Source: Cellulosimicrobium sp. Marseille-Q4280
GTDB taxonomy: Bacteria; Actinomycetota; Actinomycetes; Actinomycetales; Cellulomonadaceae
Length of the DNA: 64,000 bases
Assembly: GCF_943181405.1 (NCBI RefSeq)
Contig: NZ_CALPBY010000001.1
Location: forward strand, 248,001-312,000
Direction: 5' to 3'
Shown here: in pieces, positions 9,430 through 18,354 of the stretch
Layout of the letters: each line of letters opens with the position of its first letter
Numbering within the stretch: the stretch's first letter is position 1
Made by a program: the position numbers and the translations under genes
Notes under the pieces: generated by a model
Databases searched by the model: none
The model's input: the letters and a program-made list of their open reading frames with translations, nothing else
Told to the model about the DNA's origin: nothing

Positions 9430-9930
9430 ATGGAAAATGACTCTCGGGGCGACCGCTCCGGCCGCGCCGCGCCCGGACCCACTCCGTCCGAGGCGCGCGA
9501 AGCGCTGGCCGGGCTCGAGGCCGACGACGCGCGGCTCGCCGAGCGGCTGGTCACGCCAGGGTGGTACCACCCGGTGCTCGGCGCGATCGTGGCCCTGATC
9601 GTCTGCACGCAGGCGTTGCCCTCCCCGGCGTCGGTCGCCTTCCTGCCCGTCGCGCTGTTCGCGCTGCCGGCGCTCGTCCTCGTCTACCGCCGGCGCTACG
9701 GTCTCTGGGTCGGCCAGCCGGCGGGACCGCGGTCGAAGCGCCTCCTCGGGACCATGGTGGTGCTGTTCCTGCTCTGCTTCGGCGCCGCGCTGGTCATCAA
9801 GTTCACCACGGTCGCGTATGCGTGGGTGCTGCTCCCTGCGGGCGTCGGGTTCGTCGCGTCCGTGGTGCTCGGCCGCCGCTACGACGACGCCCTTCGCCAG
9901 GAGCTGGGGGGGACGGTGGGCGAGGCGTGA
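9430..9930 (+). CDS. Small membrane protein, unknown function
   Basis: 166 residues. A hydrophilic, acidic N-terminal 40 residues precede about four membrane segments (VLGAIVALIVCTQALP, VAFLPVALFALPALVLVY, LLGTMVVLFLLCFGAALVI, YAWVLLPAGVGFVASVVL). No enzymatic motif. The downstream winged-helix gene starts inside its stop codon (GTGA overlap). This is the common actinobacterial arrangement of a four-helix membrane protein with a small repressor. Confidence 0.8.
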   Translation: MENDSRGDRSGRAAPGPTPSEAREALAGLEADDARLAERLVTPGWYHPVLGAIVALIVCTQALPSPASVAFLPVALFALPALVLVYRRRYGLWVGQPAGPRSKRLLGTMVVLFLLCFGAALVIKFTTVAYAWVLLPAGVGFVASVVLGRRYDDALRQELGGTVGEA

Positions 9931-10235
9931 GCGCCGGCACCGCGCCCGCCTTCAACGAGGTGATCCACTCGCCCGTGCGCCTCCGCATCTGCGGGGTGCT
10001 CCGGCGGGGCGCCGAGCTCGAGTTCGCGCTGCTGCGCGACACGCTCGGCCTGACCGACGCGAACCTCTCGAAGAACCTCCGCGTGCTCGCCGACGCGGGT
10101 TTCGTCACCGTGCGCAAGGAGAGCTCGCCCGCACGCACCGACGCGCGCCGCCTCACCTGGGTGACGCTCACCCCGGACGGGCGCCGCGCCGTCGAGGCCC
10201 ATCTCGCCGCCCTCGCCCAGATCGCCGAAGGCTGA
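9927..10235 (+). CDS. Winged-helix transcriptional regulator (HTH_34/MarR-like)
   Basis: 102 residues from the GTG at 9927, overlapping the stop of the membrane protein. Winged helix: IHSPVRLRICGVLRRG, LGLTDANLSKNLRVLADAGF, then a wing and LTPDGRRAVEAHLAAL. Single-domain proteins of this family usually repress the membrane-protein gene they are coupled to. No ligand pocket can be identified. Convergent with the permease gene at 10255. Confidence 0.87.
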   Translation: MSAGTAPAFNEVIHSPVRLRICGVLRRGAELEFALLRDTLGLTDANLSKNLRVLADAGFVTVRKESSPARTDARRLTWVTLTPDGRRAVEAHLAALAQIAEG

Positions 10236-10254
10236 CCGCGCCACGGCGTCGCGG

Positions 10255-11526
10255 TCAGGCCGCGCGTCGCCCTCGCCGCTGCAGGCGCCACCACCGCAGG
10301 GCGACGCCGACGGCGAGCACGCCGGCTCCCGCGGCGACGGCGGGCAGGGGCAGCGTGAGGACGAGCGCGACGCAGCCGACGGCGCCCAGCACCTGGGCGG
10401 CCCGCGGATAGAGGCGGTGACCGCCGGTCTGCCGCAGCGCCGACAGGTTGGCGACGAGGTAGTACACGAGCACGCCGAAGGACGAGAAGCCGATAGCCCC
10501 CCGCAGGTCCGTCGTGAGGACGAGGACCACGACCACGACGCCCACCACCAGCTCGGCGTGGTGCGGCACCGCGAACCGGGGGTGCACCGCGCCGAGCCAG
10601 CGCGGCAGGTCGCCGGCCCGCGCCATCGCGAGCGTGGTGCGGCTCACGCCCGCCAGCAGGGCGAGGAGCGCGCCGACGCTCGCGGCGACCGCGCCCACGG
10701 CGACGACGGCGGGCGCCCAGCCCCACCCGCCGGCCGCCGCGGCGTCGGACACGGGTGCGGCTGACCGCGCGAGCGCGTCCGGCCCCAGCACCGCGAGGAG
10801 CGTCGCCGCGACGACGCCGTAGAGCACGACGACCACGCCCAGGGCGAGGAGTATCGCGCGCGGGATCGTCCGCCGCGGGTCGCGCACCTCCTCGCCGAGC
10901 GTCGCGACGCGGGCGTAGCCGGCGAACGCGAAGAACAGCAGCCCGGCGGACTGCAGCACGCCGTACCAGCCGCCGTGCGCGCCGTCGGCGTCCAGGACCG
11001 CGGACCACCGGGCCTGACCGCCCGTAGCCCCCGCCGCCACGGCCACGGCGAGCGCGACGAGCGTCACCGCGACGAGCACGCGGGCCGCCTGGGCCGTGCG
11101 CGTCACCCCGCGGTAGCCGACGGCCGTGAGCACCACGACCACGGCGACCGCGACGGGACGCTCCCACCCGGGCGGGGCCGTGTACGCGGCGACGACGAGC
11201 GCCATGGCCGCGCAGCTCGCCGTCTTCCCGACGACGAACCCCCACCCCGCGACGTAGCCCCACCACGCGCCGAGGTGCTCGCGCCCGTACACGTACGTGC
11301 CGCCCGACGTCGGGTGCTGGGCCGCGAGCTGCGCGGACGAGGTCGCGTTGGCGAGCGCCACGAGCGCGGCGAGCGCGAGACCGACGAGCAGACCGGTGCC
11401 CGCGGCCGCCGCAGCGGGCGCGAACGCCGAGAAGACGCCCGCCCCGATCATCGACCCGAGGCCGATCGTCACGGCATCGGCGGTGCCGAGGCGACGGGCG
11501 AGGCGCGGTCCGTCGGAGTCCTGCAT
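10255..11526 (-). CDS. APC-superfamily amino-acid permease
   Basis: 423 residues from the ATG at 11526. The first helix carries the substrate-binding glycine motif GLGSMIGAGVFSAF typical of APC transporters. About twelve hydrophobic helices follow, with FAFAGYARVATLGEEVRDP in the helix 6 region. Specificity is unknown; small neutral amino acids or polyamines are possible. It is divergent from the small acidic ORF at 11652. Confidence 0.9.
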   Translation of the reverse strand: MQDSDGPRLARRLGTADAVTIGLGSMIGAGVFSAFAPAAAAAGTGLLVGLALAALVALANATSSAQLAAQHPTSGGTYVYGREHLGAWWGYVAGWGFVVGKTASCAAMALVVAAYTAPPGWERPVAVAVVVVLTAVGYRGVTRTAQAARVLVAVTLVALAVAVAAGATGGQARWSAVLDADGAHGGWYGVLQSAGLLFFAFAGYARVATLGEEVRDPRRTIPRAILLALGVVVVLYGVVAATLLAVLGPDALARSAAPVSDAAAAGGWGWAPAVVAVGAVAASVGALLALLAGVSRTTLAMARAGDLPRWLGAVHPRFAVPHHAELVVGVVVVVLVLTTDLRGAIGFSSFGVLVYYLVANLSALRQTGGHRLYPRAAQVLGAVGCVALVLTLPLPAVAAGAGVLAVGVALRWWRLQRRGRRAA

Positions 11527-11573
11527 GGGCACAGGGTGGCAGACGCGGGTGGCGCGCCGGTGAACGCCTCGAG

Positions 11574-11601
11574 TTGTGGGTCGGTCGGAGCCACCTACCG
11601 T
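11574..11601 (+). promoter_or_regulatory. Putative promoter of the 11652-13103 pair
   Basis: TTGTGG (11574-11579), 16-base spacer, TACCGT (11596-11601). It lies in the gap between the divergent permease gene and the small acidic ORF, about 50 bases ahead of the latter's ATG. Confidence 0.45.
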
Positions 11602-11651
11602 CGGAGAAGGGAGTCGGCGTGCGCCGACCACTTCGACGGAGGGGACCTGTC

Positions 11652-11921
11652 ATGAGCCAGACGGAACCGGGCGGCCGCGGCACGGGCGAGGAGCAGGACC
11701 GGCGTGACGACGACCCGCAGGGGGAGCCCGACCTCGGCACCGGCGAGCCGGACATCGGCACGGCGGGCGCCTTCCCCGCGCTCGCGAACGACGCTCTTCC
11801 GAAGGACCCCGACGTCCCGACGGACGTCGACCCTGGTGACCCGCGCCGTCCTGCGGACGGTGGCGAGCTCGACGACGAGGGCGGCTCGCGATCCGACGGC
11901 CCGTCCGGCACCGACGACTGA
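11652..11921 (+). CDS. Small acidic, probably disordered protein
   Basis: 89 residues, dominated by Asp, Glu, Gly and Pro (EEQDRRDDDPQGEPDLG), with one short hydrophobic stretch (AGAFPALANDALP). No domain recognised. An ACGGAGGGGAC ribosome site precedes the ATG and the YihY gene starts 12 bases after the stop, so the two are likely one operon. Similar small acidic ORFs occur widely in this group, with no known role. Confidence 0.7.
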   Translation: MSQTEPGGRGTGEEQDRRDDDPQGEPDLGTGEPDIGTAGAFPALANDALPKDPDVPTDVDPGDPRRPADGGELDDEGGSRSDGPSGTDD

Positions 11922-11933
11922 AGGGGGCGCGAC

Positions 11934-13103
11934 ATGACCGACAGCGATCGCGCGGGCCAGAAGACGGACGTCCCCGCACCGGACGACCGCCGCAAGCCCG
12001 ACGACCCGACCGACCTGCACGCGCCGTCGTGGAAGTACTCCCTGAAGAGCACGGTGAGCCAGTTCTCCCGTGACCAGTGCCTCGACCTGGCCGCGGGGCT
12101 GACCTACTACGCGGTCCTGGCCGCGGCGCCCGCGCTGCTGGCGCTCGTCTCGCTCCTCGGCCTCCTGGGCGACGCCGAGAGCATGGTCAACCGGGTGATG
12201 GGCTTCCTCGAGGGGCTCGTCCCGGAGGAGACCCTCACGACCATCGAGCCGCTCGTCGAGAACGCCGCCGGGGGCGGCGGGCGTGCCGGCCTCGCACTGG
12301 TCATCGGTGTCGCGCTCGCGCTGTGGTCGGCGTCGGGATACGTCGGCGCGTTCGGCCGGGCGATGAACCGCATCTACGAGATCGACGAGGGCCGACCGAT
12401 CTGGAAGCTGCGACCCGTGATGCTGCTCGTCACGGTGGTCACCGTGGTCCTCGCGGCGCTCGTCGTCGCGGCGCTCGTCCTCACCGGACCGATCGCGCGC
12501 TCCGTCGGGGACGCGATCGGCCTCGGGTCGACCGCGGTCACGGTGTGGAACGTCCTCAAGTGGCCCGTCGTCATCGCGCTGGTCGTGGTGCTGCTCGCGA
12601 TCCTGTTCCACGCGACGCCGAACGTGCGGCAGCCGAAGTTCCGCTGGATCAGCGTCGGCGCGGTCGTGGCGCTGCTCGTGTGGGCGATCGCGTCGGCGGC
12701 CTTCGGCTTCTACGTCGCGAACTTCGGGAGCTACGGCGCGACGTACGGCTCGCTCGCGGGCATCATCGTGTTCCTCCTCTGGCTGTGGATCACGAACCTC
12801 GCCCTGCTCTTCGGAGCGGAGCTCGACGCCGAGCTCGAGCGGAGCCGCGAGCTGCAGGCCGGGATCGCCGCGGAGGAGAGCATCCAGCTGCCGCCGAAGG
12901 ACACCAAGGCCAGCGACAAGCGCGAGGCGAAGCGGCAGGAGGCCATCGAGCAGGGCCGCGGGATCCGTGAGTCCGCTGCCGCGAACGGTGCGGGCGGTGA
13001 CGGTGCGGACGGTGACCGTGCGGACGGCGGCCGGGGGAGCGCTCGGCGCGAAGGTCGCGAGCGCGACGAGCGCGACCGTCGCTCCGAGACGACCGGGTCC
13101 TGA
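11934..13103 (+). CDS. YihY/BrkB-family inner membrane protein
   Basis: 389 residues. A hydrophilic N-terminus precedes the family signature DLAAGLTYYAVLAAAPALLAL and about six membrane helices. Further family marks are WSASGYVGAFGRAMNRIYE, YHATPNVR-like FHATPNVRQPKFRW and YGATYGSLAGIIVFLLWLW. The last 90 residues are charged, with Gly-Ala-Asp repeats. The family was once called ribonuclease BN but is a membrane protein of unknown transport role. It ends at the large palindrome at 13109. Confidence 0.92.
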   Translation: MTDSDRAGQKTDVPAPDDRRKPDDPTDLHAPSWKYSLKSTVSQFSRDQCLDLAAGLTYYAVLAAAPALLALVSLLGLLGDAESMVNRVMGFLEGLVPEETLTTIEPLVENAAGGGGRAGLALVIGVALALWSASGYVGAFGRAMNRIYEIDEGRPIWKLRPVMLLVTVVTVVLAALVVAALVLTGPIARSVGDAIGLGSTAVTVWNVLKWPVVIALVVVLLAILFHATPNVRQPKFRWISVGAVVALLVWAIASAAFGFYVANFGSYGATYGSLAGIIVFLLWLWITNLALLFGAELDAELERSRELQAGIAAEESIQLPPKDTKASDKREAKRQEAIEQGRGIRESAAANGAGGDGADGDRADGGRGSARREGRERDERDRRSETTGS

Positions 13104-13108
13104 CGCGC

Positions 13109-13164
13109 CGAACCCCGGGTTGCGATCCCTTCACGTGCGTGAAGGGATCGCAACCCGGGGTTCG
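13109..13164. terminator. Bidirectional long-hairpin terminator
   Basis: Perfect 27-bp arms (13109-13135 and 13138-13164) with only two bases between them, placed exactly between the convergent yihY and alkyl-sulfatase genes. It has no T tract. It can fold in transcripts from either strand and would also extrude as a cruciform. Confidence 0.8.
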
Positions 13165-13189
13165 CCGTCTTCGCGGGACGGTCAGGGCG

Positions 13190-15082
13190 TCAGGGCGTGA
13201 CGATGGCGAAGTCCGGGTCGCCCGGGTCGAGGACGGCGCCGAGGCGCGACAGGACCGATGCGTCGCCGCTCACGTCGATGCCCGCGCCGGCGAGGGTCTC
13301 CGCGGTGAGACCTCCCAGCGCGAGCGCCGGCAGGGCCCCGCGCGTCGTCGTGAGGGTCGCGTCGGCCTCGCCCTGCTGTGCTGCCGCGGAGTACGTGAGG
13401 ACCCCGTGGGCGAGGCGGAGCCGGTAGCGGTCCCCCGAGTCGGTGAGCACGACGTCCACCGACAGGTTCTCGTCCCAGGCGCGCGGACCGTCCACCTGGA
13501 CGGCGAGGGCGTCGAAGAGCATCTCCGGGGAGAGCTGGGCCACCATGTCGGGTGAGCTCGTCGCGGTCGGGGTGCCGAACGCGCCGTCACGCAGCTCGGT
13601 CGCCCCCGAGAGGAAGAAGTTGCGCCACGTCCCGTTCTCCGCGCCGTAACCGAGCTGCTCGTACGTGTCGGCGAGCAGGTCGCGCGCTGCACCGTGGTCC
13701 GGCTGTGCGAACACCGCGTGGTTGAGGAGCTCGGCGGCCCAGCGGAGGTCGCCCGCCTCGAACGCGGAGCGGGCCTTCTCCACGACGGCGTCCACCCCGC
13801 CGGCCAGCTCGACGTACCGCGTGGCGCGCTCGACCGGCGTGTGCTCCCACAGGTGGGCGGGGTTGCCGTCGAACCAGCCGAGGTAGCGCTGGTAGATCGC
13901 CTTGATGTTGTGGCTGACCGAGCCGTAGTAGCCCCGGGTGCTCCACGCGTTCTCGAGCGCCGGGGGAAGGGTGAGCTGCTCGGCGATCTCGGTGCCGACG
14001 AAGCCCTTGTTGAGCAAGCGGACGGTCTGGTCGTGGAGGTAGCCGTAGAGGTCACGCTGGATCGAGAGGAACTCGACGACGCGGTCCGCACCCCATGTCG
14101 GCCAGTGGTGCGAGGCGAACACGACCTCTGCCTCTCCGCCGAAGAGGTCGACGGCCTCGGTGAGGTAGTTCGACCACGCGTGCGGGTCACGGACCACCGC
14201 GCCGCGCAGCGTCAGCAGGTTGTGCAGGTTGTGCGTCGCGTTCTCCGCCGCGCACAGCGCCTTGCGGTCCGGGAAGTAGAAGTGCATCTCCGACGGCGCC
14301 TCGGTGCCGGGTGCCATCTGGAACACGATGCGCACCCCGTCGACGACCTCCTCCTGGCCGGTCGTCGTGATCTCGTGCGTCGGCGGGATGAGCGTCACCG
14401 TCCCGGTCGACGTGGTCTGCCCGAGACCCGCGCCCACCTGGCCCTGCGGTCCGCGGGCGAGCACCGCTCCGTACATGTACCCCGCTCGGCGCGACATGGC
14501 CGTGCCGGCATAGACGTTCTCCGACACCGCGTGCTCCACGAAGCCGGCGGGGGCGATCACGGGGACGCGACCGGCGTCGACGTCCTCCTGGGTCGTCACT
14601 CCCTTGACGCCGCCGAAGTGGTCGACGTGGGAGTGCGTGTAGATGACGCCGGTGACGGGACGGTCGCCGCGGTGCTCGCGGTAGAGACCGAGCGCGGCGG
14701 CGGCCGTCTCGGTGGAGATCAGCGGGTCGATGACGATCACCCCGCTCGAGCCCTCGACGAACGTGATGTTCGACAGGTCGAGGCCGCGGACCTGGTAGAT
14801 GCCCTCGACGACCTCGTACAGGCCCTGCTGGGCGACGAGCTGCGACTGCCGCCACAGGCTCGGGTTCACCGTGTCCGGGGCGTCCCCCTCGAGGAAGCCA
14901 TAGGAGTCGTTGTCCCAGACGACGCGGCCGTCTGCGTGGGTGACGACGCCGGGCTCGAGCCGGCCGAGGAACCCGCGCGCGGCGTCGTCGAAGTCCTGGG
15001 TGTCGGAGAAGGGCAGGCTCTCGAGCAGCGCGCGCTGCTGCTGCTTGACGGTCTCGGTCGCTGGCTTGGGTGCGGTAGGCAT
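13190..15082 (-). CDS. Alkyl/aryl-sulfatase, metallo-beta-lactamase type (SdsA/YjcS-like)
   Basis: 630 residues. The N-terminal beta-lactamase fold holds the zinc motif THSHVDH (residues 149-155) and downstream AENATHNLHN and ASHHWPTWG. A helical dimerisation domain follows (KAIYQRYLGWFDGNPAHLW), then a C-terminal SCP2-like domain. This is the architecture of SDS-hydrolysing class III sulfatases, which cleave primary alkyl sulfates to alcohol and sulfate. No signal peptide is seen, so it is probably cytoplasmic. Class III enzymes use zinc and do not need formylglycine, so the neighbouring FGE is not its activator. Confidence 0.92.
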   Translation of the reverse strand: MPTAPKPATETVKQQQRALLESLPFSDTQDFDDAARGFLGRLEPGVVTHADGRVVWDNDSYGFLEGDAPDTVNPSLWRQSQLVAQQGLYEVVEGIYQVRGLDLSNITFVEGSSGVIVIDPLISTETAAAALGLYREHRGDRPVTGVIYTHSHVDHFGGVKGVTTQEDVDAGRVPVIAPAGFVEHAVSENVYAGTAMSRRAGYMYGAVLARGPQGQVGAGLGQTTSTGTVTLIPPTHEITTTGQEEVVDGVRIVFQMAPGTEAPSEMHFYFPDRKALCAAENATHNLHNLLTLRGAVVRDPHAWSNYLTEAVDLFGGEAEVVFASHHWPTWGADRVVEFLSIQRDLYGYLHDQTVRLLNKGFVGTEIAEQLTLPPALENAWSTRGYYGSVSHNIKAIYQRYLGWFDGNPAHLWEHTPVERATRYVELAGGVDAVVEKARSAFEAGDLRWAAELLNHAVFAQPDHGAARDLLADTYEQLGYGAENGTWRNFFLSGATELRDGAFGTPTATSSPDMVAQLSPEMLFDALAVQVDGPRAWDENLSVDVVLTDSGDRYRLRLAHGVLTYSAAAQQGEADATLTTTRGALPALALGGLTAETLAGAGIDVSGDASVLSRLGAVLDPGDPDFAIVTP

Positions 15083-15210
15083 GGCGCCAGAGTTGCAGCG
15101 GTCGCCATGGAGCGCATCCGGAAGAACGACGCGTTCCGGGGCCTCGCCCGAGGTTCAGCGCCTCGCGCTCGGCCCGAGCGCCTCGGGAGCACGCCCGGTG
15201 CCGGGGAGCG

Positions 15211-16167
15211 TCAAGGGCGCGACGACCGCGTCGTCCTCGCACCGTCGCCGAGGGGCAGATCGGTGGCGCAGCGGAAGCCGAGGTGGGAGGTCGAGCTGTC
15301 GTCGCTCTGCGGCGACCGCGCCGCGGGCCGGTACCGCAGGCAGTACTCCGGGGCGCACAGGTGCGAGCCGCCCTTGGTCACACGCAGGACCTGCGGGGAC
15401 GTCGTCGGCGCGAGGAGGTCCGTCCGCGCACCCCGGGGGACGGGCGTGGCGTCGGCGGGGTGGTGCCGCGGGGCGTACACGTCCGACGTGCGCTCCCACA
15501 CGTTGCCGATCATGTCGAGGAGCCCGTACCCGTTCGCGGTGTACGCGCCGACGGGCGACGTGCCTCCCCAGCCCTCGTTGCGGAAGGGGAAGGCGCCGAC
15601 CCACGTGTTGGCCATCCGTCGCCCTCCCGGCAGGGCGTCCGCGCCCCAGGCGTACTCCGCGCCGTCGAGACCTCCGCGCGCGGCGCGCTCCCACTCGGCC
15701 TCGGTCGGCAGACGCCGGCCGGCCCACGTGGCGTACGCCGCGGCGTCGGCGTAGGCCACGTGCACGACGGGGTGGTCGGCCCGGTCGCCGACGTCCGAGC
15801 CCGGTCCCTCCGGGTGCCGCCACGACGCACCCGGCTGCCAGCGCCACCACTGCCGCCAGTCCTGCAGGTCCACAGGTCCCGCAGTGGGGGTGAAGACCAC
15901 CGACCCCGGGACGAGCGACGCGGGATCTGCTCCGGGGAAGTCGGCGGGGTCGGGGGCACGCTCGGCGACCGTCGTCCAGCCCGTCGCGTCGACGAACTCG
16001 GCGAACTGGGCGGTCGTGACGGGGTGGCGCTCGAGCGCGAACGCGACCACCTGCCGCGGGTGCGCCGGTCGTTCCTCCGGATAGTGGTCGTCGGAGCCCA
16101 TGCGAGACGTCCCGCCGGAGATCGTCACGAGCTCGGTGAGGGTCACCGGCTCAGCATAGGAAGCCAT
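15211..16167 (-). CDS. Formylglycine-generating enzyme (sulfatase modifying factor)
   Basis: 318 residues from the ATG at 16167. FGE-sulfatase fold: ISGGTSRMGSDDHYPEERPAH at the N-terminus, RLPTEAEWERAARGG in the middle, GNVWERTSDVY, and C-terminal GGSHLCAPEYCLRYRPAARS. Cys271 and Cys276 correspond to the copper-binding, catalytic Cys pair of true FGEs, which oxidise a Cys of type I sulfatases to formylglycine. That separates it from the non-catalytic homologues of this fold. No type I sulfatase is in the window, so its client lies elsewhere. It is transcribed in the same direction as the genes on both sides. Confidence 0.9.
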   Translation of the reverse strand: MASYAEPVTLTELVTISGGTSRMGSDDHYPEERPAHPRQVVAFALERHPVTTAQFAEFVDATGWTTVAERAPDPADFPGADPASLVPGSVVFTPTAGPVDLQDWRQWWRWQPGASWRHPEGPGSDVGDRADHPVVHVAYADAAAYATWAGRRLPTEAEWERAARGGLDGAEYAWGADALPGGRRMANTWVGAFPFRNEGWGGTSPVGAYTANGYGLLDMIGNVWERTSDVYAPRHHPADATPVPRGARTDLLAPTTSPQVLRVTKGGSHLCAPEYCLRYRPAARSPQSDDSSTSHLGFRCATDLPLGDGARTTRSSRP

Positions 16168-16217
16168 GGATCGGTCGGGCACCCGCGGCGCCACGTCCGG
16201 CGTCCCGCGGTGGGCGG

Positions 16218-16664
16218 CTACGGCCGGGTCGACTCGCCGCGATAGCTGCCGAAGGACCACAGGTTGCCCTCCGGGTCGGCGCACGCGAAGGTCCGGCCGC
16301 CGTAGTCCGGACTGCCGAGCGGCTGGATGATCCGCGCCCCCGCGGCGACCGCCCGGTCGTGGACCTCGTCCACCCGGTCGGTCACCACGTAGGCCCCGCC
16401 GGTACCGGGCTGCTGCGTCCACGGGGTGCCGGGCCGGTCGCTGCCGAGCATGACCCCGCCGCCCTCGGGCCACGTCAGCTCGGCGTGCTGGACGACGTCC
16501 CCGTCGGCGTGCACCGCGGTGGCGGCGAAGCCGAGGACCGTCGTGAGGAACTCGATCAGGGCGTGCGCGTCCCGGGCGCGGAGCGTCGGCCAGACGCTCG
16601 GGGCCGGAGCGGCGGGCGCTGTGCTCGTGTCCGTGCTGTTCTGCCTGCTCGTCTCTGTACTCAT
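16218..16664 (-). CDS. VOC-family (glyoxalase-like) protein
   Basis: 148 residues. A Ser/Thr/Ala-rich N-terminal 20 residues precede one vicinal-oxygen-chelate module with paired beta-alpha-beta units (LRARDAHALIEFLTTVLGF; DRVDEVHDRAVAAGARIIQP; RTFACADPEGNLWSFGSY). It resembles the PhnB/glyoxalase-like proteins; the reaction is unknown. Its ATG overlaps the TGA of the upstream AraC gene, so the two are co-translated. Confidence 0.87.
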   Translation of the reverse strand: MSTETSRQNSTDTSTAPAAPAPSVWPTLRARDAHALIEFLTTVLGFAATAVHADGDVVQHAELTWPEGGGVMLGSDRPGTPWTQQPGTGGAYVVTDRVDEVHDRAVAAGARIIQPLGSPDYGGRTFACADPEGNLWSFGSYRGESTRP

Positions 16665-17599
16665 GGCACCACCGTGCCGCGCGGGTCGCCGGCAGGGATT
16701 GAAGGTTTCGGCGGAGTCCGCTCGGTGGCGTGATCCCCTGTGTATCCCTCGGCAGCGAGCGTGCCGTGCTCCTCGGCCAGCCAGCGTGCCGGGCTGGTCC
16801 CGACGAGCGAGCCGAAGTCGCGCGTCAGGTGGGCCTGGTCGGCGTATCCGCACCAGGCGGCGACGTCGGCGAGGTCGACGTCCGTGCCACGAGCGACCCG
16901 TCCGCCGATCAGCTCCTTCGCCCGCTGGAGCCGGAGCAGGCGGTTGAACCGCTTCGGGCCCACCCCGAGCTCCGCGGTGAAGACGGCGTGCAGCTGGCGC
17001 GGGCTGAGCAGCACGTGGTCGGCGAGGGACGAGATCCGCCCGGTGCCTCGGCGCCGCACGAGCCAGCGCCACGCCTCCGCGACCTCGGCCCGGACGGGCG
17101 GCCGGTCGGCGGCCCGCTCCACCTGGTCCTGGAGGAAGCCTCGCACCAGGGCGAAGCGGCCGGTCCAGCCGGGGCTCTCGATCAGCATGTCGCGGAGCCG
17201 ACCGAGCCCCGGACCAGCCACGTCGCTGCCCTCGAACGTCCGCTGGCACAGCTCCGCGGCGGGCACCCCGAAGACCGCCCGCGCGGCCGTCGGGTGCACG
17301 GCGATCTGGATCCCGGACTGCCTCGGCGGCTGCCAGACGTACGCCGGCTGCGTGTGCAGCCCGGCCGCGACGACGTCGACGCGCGTGGCCGACGGCCCGG
17401 ACGCCTCCTCGACGGACCAGCCGGTGACCACGGGCTCGTCGAGGGTGAGGACGAGGGTCAGGTGGGGCGACGGCAGCCCGCGGTGGATCGCTCTGTCGTG
17501 CCCCCGGGCGTCGTACCCGACGACCGCGCCGGCGACCCCGGGCATCAGTCCGTCCGCGCGCCGGAATCCCCACTCGGGAACGTCGGCAGCGCGAGCCAT
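16661..17599 (-). CDS. AraC-family transcriptional regulator
   Basis: 312 residues from the ATG at 17599 (a GTG at 17614 is possible). The N-terminal 190 residues form an effector domain of unclear ligand. The C-terminal AraC/XylS DNA-binding domain has two helix-turn-helix units (ISSLADHVLLSPRQLHAVF; DVAAWCGYADQAHLTRDF) and the usual FGSLVGTSPARWL. It leads the AraC-VOC gene pair, with FGE and alkyl-sulfatase genes following in the same direction, and may regulate them. Confidence 0.9.
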   Translation of the reverse strand: MARAADVPEWGFRRADGLMPGVAGAVVGYDARGHDRAIHRGLPSPHLTLVLTLDEPVVTGWSVEEASGPSATRVDVVAAGLHTQPAYVWQPPRQSGIQIAVHPTAARAVFGVPAAELCQRTFEGSDVAGPGLGRLRDMLIESPGWTGRFALVRGFLQDQVERAADRPPVRAEVAEAWRWLVRRRGTGRISSLADHVLLSPRQLHAVFTAELGVGPKRFNRLLRLQRAKELIGGRVARGTDVDLADVAAWCGYADQAHLTRDFGSLVGTSPARWLAEEHGTLAAEGYTGDHATERTPPKPSIPAGDPRGTVVP

Positions 17600-17671
17600 G
17601 CTCCATCGTGGCACGGTGCACCCGATCGGGCCCTCACGGTCGTCCGGCGACCGGCGACCGGCGACCGGCGG

Positions 17672-18307
17672 TCAGGCGTCGGAGGTCGTCCCGAACCCGG
17701 TCGGCCGGACGACCCGGGCCGGTACGCCCGCGACGACCGTGTCGGCAGGCACGTCCTTCGTCACGACCGCGCCGGCGCCGACGATCGCTCCGTCACCGAT
17801 CGTCACCCCGGGCACGATCGTCACGGCCGCACCGAGCCAGACCTTGCGGCCGATCACCACGGGCGCGGGGACCATGTCGGCACGCCGGGCCGGGTCGACC
17901 GCGTGGTTCAGGGTGACCACGGTCGTGCCGTGCCCGACGAGCGTCCCGTCCCCGACGGTGATGCCGCCGGCGTCCTGGAAGCGGCAGCCCATGTTGACGA
18001 AGACGTCGCGCCCGAGGGCGAGGTTCTTCCCGAACTCGCAGTGGAACGGCGGGAACACCGTCACCGACTCGTCGACCGTCCGGCCGGTCAGCCGGGACAG
18101 CAAGGCCCGCACCTCCTGCGGCGTGCGGTACCCGGCGTTCAGCTCGGCGGTGATCCGCAGCGCCTCCTGCGCGGTCTCGTGGAGGAACGCGTGCTGGGCG
18201 GAGCCGCCCTCGATGACGGCTCCGCCACGGACGTGGTCGAGGAAGTCCTGCAGCTGCATCGATCGATCCTGTCGTCCGGGGCCCGGCGTGAGGGCGATGT
18301 CGTTCAT
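17672..18307 (-). CDS. Sugar O-acetyltransferase (maltose/galactoside acetyltransferase type)
   Basis: 211 residues from the ATG at 18307; an inner ATG at 18259 (MQLQDFL) is the alternative. Left-handed beta-helix hexapeptide repeats run over residues 85-205 ([48 protein letters not shown]). The likely catalytic His is in TLNHAVD. It transfers acetyl from acetyl-CoA to a sugar or other hydroxyl. It sits 7 bases downstream of the XRE regulator gene, with the junction formed by an 11-bp tandem repeat. Confidence 0.9.
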   Translation of the reverse strand: MNDIALTPGPGRQDRSMQLQDFLDHVRGGAVIEGGSAQHAFLHETAQEALRITAELNAGYRTPQEVRALLSRLTGRTVDESVTVFPPFHCEFGKNLALGRDVFVNMGCRFQDAGGITVGDGTLVGHGTTVVTLNHAVDPARRADMVPAPVVIGRKVWLGAAVTIVPGVTIGDGAIVGAGAVVTKDVPADTVVAGVPARVVRPTGFGTTSDA

Positions 18308-18354
18308 CGGTCGCTCATCGGTCGCTCATCGGTCGCTCGTCGGTCGCTCGTCGG
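18304..18354. repeat. 11-bp tandem repeat at a gene junction
   Basis: Four full units of 11 bp (TCATCGGTCGC, twice as TCGTCGGTCGC) plus a partial fifth. On the minus strand each TCAT unit offers both an ATG and a TGA. The XRE stop codon (18315) and the acetyltransferase start (18307) therefore lie in neighbouring units. Confidence 0.8.

Noticed and set aside
13109-13164. Replication origin or phage site
   Set aside because: It lies between two convergent gene ends, with no iterons, DnaA boxes or integrase; a terminator explains it better.
13190-16167. Alkyl sulfatase as the client of the neighbouring formylglycine enzyme
   Set aside because: The hydrolase is of the zinc beta-lactamase type and has no CxPxR motif for formylglycine.
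17640-17675. Short direct repeats of CGGCGAC downstream of the acetyltransferase gene
   Set aside because: Simple low-complexity repeat of three to four units with no evident role.
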